A DNA stretch of 64,000 nt from Variovorax sp. SG517 (GTDB taxonomy: Bacteria > Pseudomonadota > Gammaproteobacteria > Burkholderiales > Burkholderiaceae_C). The stretch lies in the NCBI RefSeq assembly GCF_013376045.1, contig NZ_JABMJG010000011.1:62001-126000 (forward strand). The letters run 5' to 3'. A program made the position numbers and the translations under genes. The notes below the pieces were generated by a model, which had not been told where the DNA came from, searched no databases, and saw nothing but the letters and a program-made list of their open reading frames with translations. Each line of letters starts with the position of its first letter. The stretch's first letter is position 1. Of the stretch, positions 61,024 through 64,000 are shown piece after piece.

Positions 61024-62501
61024 GCGAGAGCAACAAGAAGGCTGTGCTGCTCGAGGCGGGCCTGGTGGTCGACGGCTCGGGCGGCCCCTCGTGGCCGGGC
61101 GACGTGCTGCTGCAGGGCGACCGCATCGTCGCGCTCGGCGAAGGCCTGCGCGGGCGGCTGCCCGACGGCCTGTCGCTGGCCGACGTCGAGGTGGTCGACT
61201 GCCGCGCGAAGGTGATCGCCCCCGGCTTCATCGACGCGCACACGCACGACGACGCCATCGTGCTGCGCGACCCGCTGTGCCTGCCAAAGGTGTCGCAGGG
61301 CATCACCACGGTGGTGACGGGCAACTGCGGCATCTCGCTCGCGCCGTACCGCACGCCGCAGTCGCTGCCGCCGCTCACGCTGCTGGGCGCCGATTCGTTC
61401 CGGCACGCGACCATGGCCGAGTACCGCGCGGCCGTCGATGCGACGCAGCCCGCGCTCAACGTGGCCGCGCTGGTCGGCCACACCACGCTGCGCTTCGCCG
61501 CCATGCAGGCGCTGGACCGTCCGGCCAATGCCGACGAGCTGGCGCGCATGGAGGCGCTGCTCGACGGCTGCATGGCCGACGGGGCGCACGGCATGTCGTC
61601 TGGCCTGTTCTATGAAGAAGCCTTCGCGGCGCCGGCTGAGGAGGTGACCGCGCTGGCGCGCGTGGTGAGCCGCCACGGCGGCGTCTACGCCACGCACCTG
61701 CGCAGCGAGATGCAGCAGATCATCGAGGCGCTGCACGAGGCCGGCGACTGCGCCTTCGAGGCGGGCGTGCCGCTGGTGATCTCGCACCACAAGTGCGCCG
61801 GCCCCGCCAACTGGGGCCGCACGAAGGAGACGCTGCCGCTGATCGAGTCGCTCGCGCAGCGCCAGAAGATCGCGATGGACGTGTACCCCTACGTGGCCGG
61901 CTCCACCGTGCTGCGCGAGGACCTGGTGGACGGCGTGATCGACGTGCTGCTGACCTGGTCAGACCCGCATCCGGAGATGACGGGGCGGCTCGTCTCCGAC
62001 ATCGCGCGCGAATGGGGCGTGAGCGAGCAGGAGGCCTGCCTGCGGCTGAAGCCGGGCGGTGCCTGCTACTTCCAGATGCAGGAGGAGGACGTGGAGCGTG
62101 TCATCTCCCACCCGCTCACCATGATCGGCAGCGACGGCCTGCCGCACGACCGCCATCCGCATCCGCGCCTGTGGGGCGCCTTCCCGCGGGTGTTCGCGCG
62201 CTACTGGCGCCAGCGCAGGCTCTTCACGCTGGAGCAGGCGGTGCACAAGATGACCGGCATGACCGCGCGCAACCTGCGCATCGCCGACCGTGGCCTGCTG
62301 CGCGCAGGCACCATGGCCGACGTGGTGGTCTTCGACCCCGAGACCATCGCCGACACCGCCACCTACGACAAGCCGCACGGCGTGAGCCTGGGCGTGGAGC
62401 GGGTGTTCGTGAACGGCGTGCTGGCCTATCGCGGCGGCGAGCCCGAGGCCCGGGTGCTCGCGCGCGCGGGGCGGATGCTCACGCGCGGGAGCGCGAGCTA
62501 G
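61020..62501 (+). CDS. N-acyl-D-amino-acid deacylase (D-aminoacylase)
   Basis: This 493-residue amidohydrolase removes acyl groups from N-acyl-D-amino acids. Family features are VAPGFIDAHTHDD (metal His74, His76; family form APGFIDxHTHDD), VVTGNCGISLAP (metal Cys), SSGLFYEEAF, ATHLRSE, ISHHKCAG and IGSDGLPHDRHPHPRLWGAFPRV. The start is GTG 61020, overlapping the RpiR stop. As last gene it would feed free D-amino acids to the PLP enzyme. Confidence 0.93.
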   Translation: MSESNKKAVLLEAGLVVDGSGGPSWPGDVLLQGDRIVALGEGLRGRLPDGLSLADVEVVDCRAKVIAPGFIDAHTHDDAIVLRDPLCLPKVSQGITTVVTGNCGISLAPYRTPQSLPPLTLLGADSFRHATMAEYRAAVDATQPALNVAALVGHTTLRFAAMQALDRPANADELARMEALLDGCMADGAHGMSSGLFYEEAFAAPAEEVTALARVVSRHGGVYATHLRSEMQQIIEALHEAGDCAFEAGVPLVISHHKCAGPANWGRTKETLPLIESLAQRQKIAMDVYPYVAGSTVLREDLVDGVIDVLLTWSDPHPEMTGRLVSDIAREWGVSEQEACLRLKPGGACYFQMQEEDVERVISHPLTMIGSDGLPHDRHPHPRLWGAFPRVFARYWRQRRLFTLEQAVHKMTGMTARNLRIADRGLLRAGTMADVVVFDPETIADTATYDKPHGVSLGVERVFVNGVLAYRGGEPEARVLARAGRMLTRGSAS

Positions 62502-62750
62502 CGTCCGCTTACATCGCGATGTTTCCGGGGACGCGCGCGCCTCGCGGCCGGCCACTTCGGGCCCTGTGCGGCCCTGGAGCCATCGGGCGGCTCCCTGGAT
62601 CCGGGCCCTGGAGCTGCTGCTCCGGCAGTGCCATGGTGCACCGCAATATCTGTGTGGCTATAACCTCAAGACCTCTAAAGTTCTAACATTCCGGGCAAAA
62701 ATCAGTCAAACTGCGCACTTACCAGCCGTCGAATTCCTACTGGAGCAAAG
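62502..62750. other. Intergenic region before the small hypothetical gene
   Basis: This 249-base stretch has a GC-rich first half and an AT-richer second half from about 62640. TATAAC near 62658-62663 could be a -10 box, but its -35 partner is weak. No terminator hairpin with T tract is seen after the D-aminoacylase. Confidence 0.3.
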
Positions 62751-62936
62751 ATGGACAAGGACGCCGAAGGCCTTGGCGCCGACTTCGAGTTGTGGCAACA
62801 GCTCACTGACGACTACGAAGCAGCACTGGGCGCGCTCGCCCGGGGCGAGCCCGGCGCGCGAGAGCGGGTGCTCCGGCTGTCGCTGGCGTTGCGGCAACTG
62901 CATCCCGATCTTTCCCCTGTCGGCGACAACGGCTGA
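62751..62936 (+). CDS. Small hypothetical protein (61 residues)
   Basis: Not recognised. It is an acidic N-terminus followed by one long amphipathic helix (FELWQQLTDDYEAALGALARGEPGARERVLRLSLALRQLHPDL). GGAG at 62742-62745 is well placed before the ATG, the codon usage matches neighbours, and no better frame is open here, so it is probably real. It converges with the LysR gene; a CGGGAA/TTCCCG hairpin lies at about 62945-62962 between them. Confidence 0.55.
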   Translation: MDKDAEGLGADFELWQQLTDDYEAALGALARGEPGARERVLRLSLALRQLHPDLSPVGDNG

Positions 62937-62972
62937 CGCAGCGTCGGGAAGGCGTTTTCCCGGCGGCGGCGC

Positions 62973-63926
62973 TCAGGCCGGGCCCGAATCCCCGGACTCC
63001 TCTTTCTCCCCTTCTTCCTCAGCCTGCGCCTGGAACATGCGCGCGAAGTCGCAGCATTCCTGCGCCAGCATCACGATCGACGAGGTGAGCGCGCTGCGGT
63101 GCTCGCCCTTGTGCATCGCCACATAGCGCACCACCGGCAGGGCCGGCGCCACTTCGATCACCGCGAGCATGCCCGCCGCCACCAGCGGCTGCAGGCACTC
63201 GCGCGGCAGGTAGCTCACGCCCAGGCCCGACACCGTCAGCCCGGTCAGGGCCACCAGGTTGCTCACCACGATCACGTCGGCGGGCTGCACGCCCTGTTCC
63301 TTCATCCATGCGTCGTAGGCGCGGCCGGTGCCGGAGTTGTTGCCCTGCACCAGCATGCGGTGGCGCGCCAGCTCGTGCAGCCGCATGGCGCCGCCGTTGG
63401 GTTGCGGCACCACGCCGGGCTTGCACATCCACGCGCTCCTCACCTGGCCGATGACCTTGTGCGGCAGGCGCGAGTCGGCGAAGGTCTCGGGCACGATGAC
63501 CAGGTCGAGTTCGTCGGCCAGCAGCTTGTCGCGCAGCTGCAGGCTGTCGTCCACGTCGGGCTCGAGGATCACCTTGGGGTAGTGCTGCCGGATCAGCCCG
63601 ACCAGCCGCGGCAGCCAGGTCATTGCCGTGAGCTCGGTCACGCCGAGGCGGATGCGCCGCTCCACCACGCCCGGCTTGCCGAACTGCTCGATGGCCGCGT
63701 CGCGCTGCTCCAGCAGCTTGCGGGCGAGCACGAACATCTCCTCGCCCTTCTCGGTGAGGCGGGCGGTGCGCTGGCTGCGGTCGAAGAGTTCGGTGTCGAA
63801 GAGCTGCTCCAGCTCGTGCACCCGCTTGGAGATGGCCGACTGTGAGGTGTGCAGCTGGTTGGCCGCCTGCGCGAAGCCGCCGAGGCGGGCGATCCAGTAC
63901 AGGGCTTCGAGCTGCTTGAAGGTCAT
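62973..63926 (-). CDS. LysR family transcriptional regulator
   Basis: This 317-residue regulator has an N-terminal winged helix-turn-helix (MTFKQLEALYWIARLGGFAQAANQLHTSQSAISKRVHELE) and a two-lobed effector domain (VTELTAMTWLPRLVGLIRQHYPKV, DLVIVPETF, GLGVSYLPRECLQPL). The C-terminal tail is acidic (EEEGEKEESGDSGPA). The start at ATG 63926 matches the family; the frame extends 12 codons further. Its target is probably transcribed rightwards beyond the window end. Confidence 0.94.
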   Translation of the reverse strand: MTFKQLEALYWIARLGGFAQAANQLHTSQSAISKRVHELEQLFDTELFDRSQRTARLTEKGEEMFVLARKLLEQRDAAIEQFGKPGVVERRIRLGVTELTAMTWLPRLVGLIRQHYPKVILEPDVDDSLQLRDKLLADELDLVIVPETFADSRLPHKVIGQVRSAWMCKPGVVPQPNGGAMRLHELARHRMLVQGNNSGTGRAYDAWMKEQGVQPADVIVVSNLVALTGLTVSGLGVSYLPRECLQPLVAAGMLAVIEVAPALPVVRYVAMHKGEHRSALTSSIVMLAQECCDFARMFQAQAEEEGEKEESGDSGPA

Positions 63927-64000
63927 CACGGGATTTCGGCTCCAAAGAACTCTTTTTCTCATGCAATTCGATCACAAAAAATCGCTTTTGGAAATTTGTT

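Overview
The window is high-GC, gene-dense chromosomal DNA from a betaproteobacterium, most likely Burkholderiales/Comamonadaceae and close to Variovorax. The evidence is a short-form HisG, a his cluster running into tatABC, the petABC-sspA-sspB order, a LolC/E-type permease directly followed by lolD, and strong GC3 bias. This is judged by reading; no database search was run. I see no insertion sequence, prophage, CRISPR array or rRNA. One tRNA gene (Thr, UGU) is present.

Layout. 1-12192: histidine biosynthesis (hisG end, hisD, hisC, hisB, hisH, hisA, then hisF, hisI, hisE). Two exported proteins of unknown role are translationally coupled between hisD and hisC. A four-gene block (AAA ATPase, acidic amino acid binding protein, DAACS symporter, hexose-6-P mutarotase) separates hisA from hisF. 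12206-14680: DUF4870-like membrane protein, HIT hydrolase, tatABC and a clear terminator. 14680-19770: DegS-like periplasmic protease, MFS transporter, Nif3-like protein, pdxA, mscL. 19830-25024: an OGT-like TPR glycosyltransferase lying downstream of a trimeric autotransporter adhesin built of 17 exact 60-bp repeats. 25645-26436: orphan LuxR-type response regulator. 26607-30813: cytochrome bc1 (petABC) and sspAB, then tRNA-Thr.

31018-42113 (minus strand): a tightly overlapping five-gene operon encoding WGR-DUF4132, MoxR-type AAA+, DUF5682, VWA and double-SWIM proteins. It is collinear with the uncharacterised yehI-L-M-P-Q genes of E. coli and is the best candidate here for an undescribed NTP-dependent system. 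42298-50415: degenerate GGDEF membrane protein, two SDR oxidoreductases, recJ with an RpfE-like partner, and the Lol lipoprotein exporter. 50513-51127: a ClpP-like peptidase.

51144-62501: RidA (divergent), then a coherent operon of peptide-type ABC importer, Tat-exported beta-propeller lactonase, D-serine-dehydratase-like PLP enzyme, RpiR regulator and D-aminoacylase. Together they look like an import and catabolism pathway for N-acyl-D-amino acids or D-residue peptides. RidA would clear the enamine made by the PLP enzyme, and a perfect palindrome between ridA and the operon is a candidate operator. The window ends with a small hypothetical gene and a LysR regulator.
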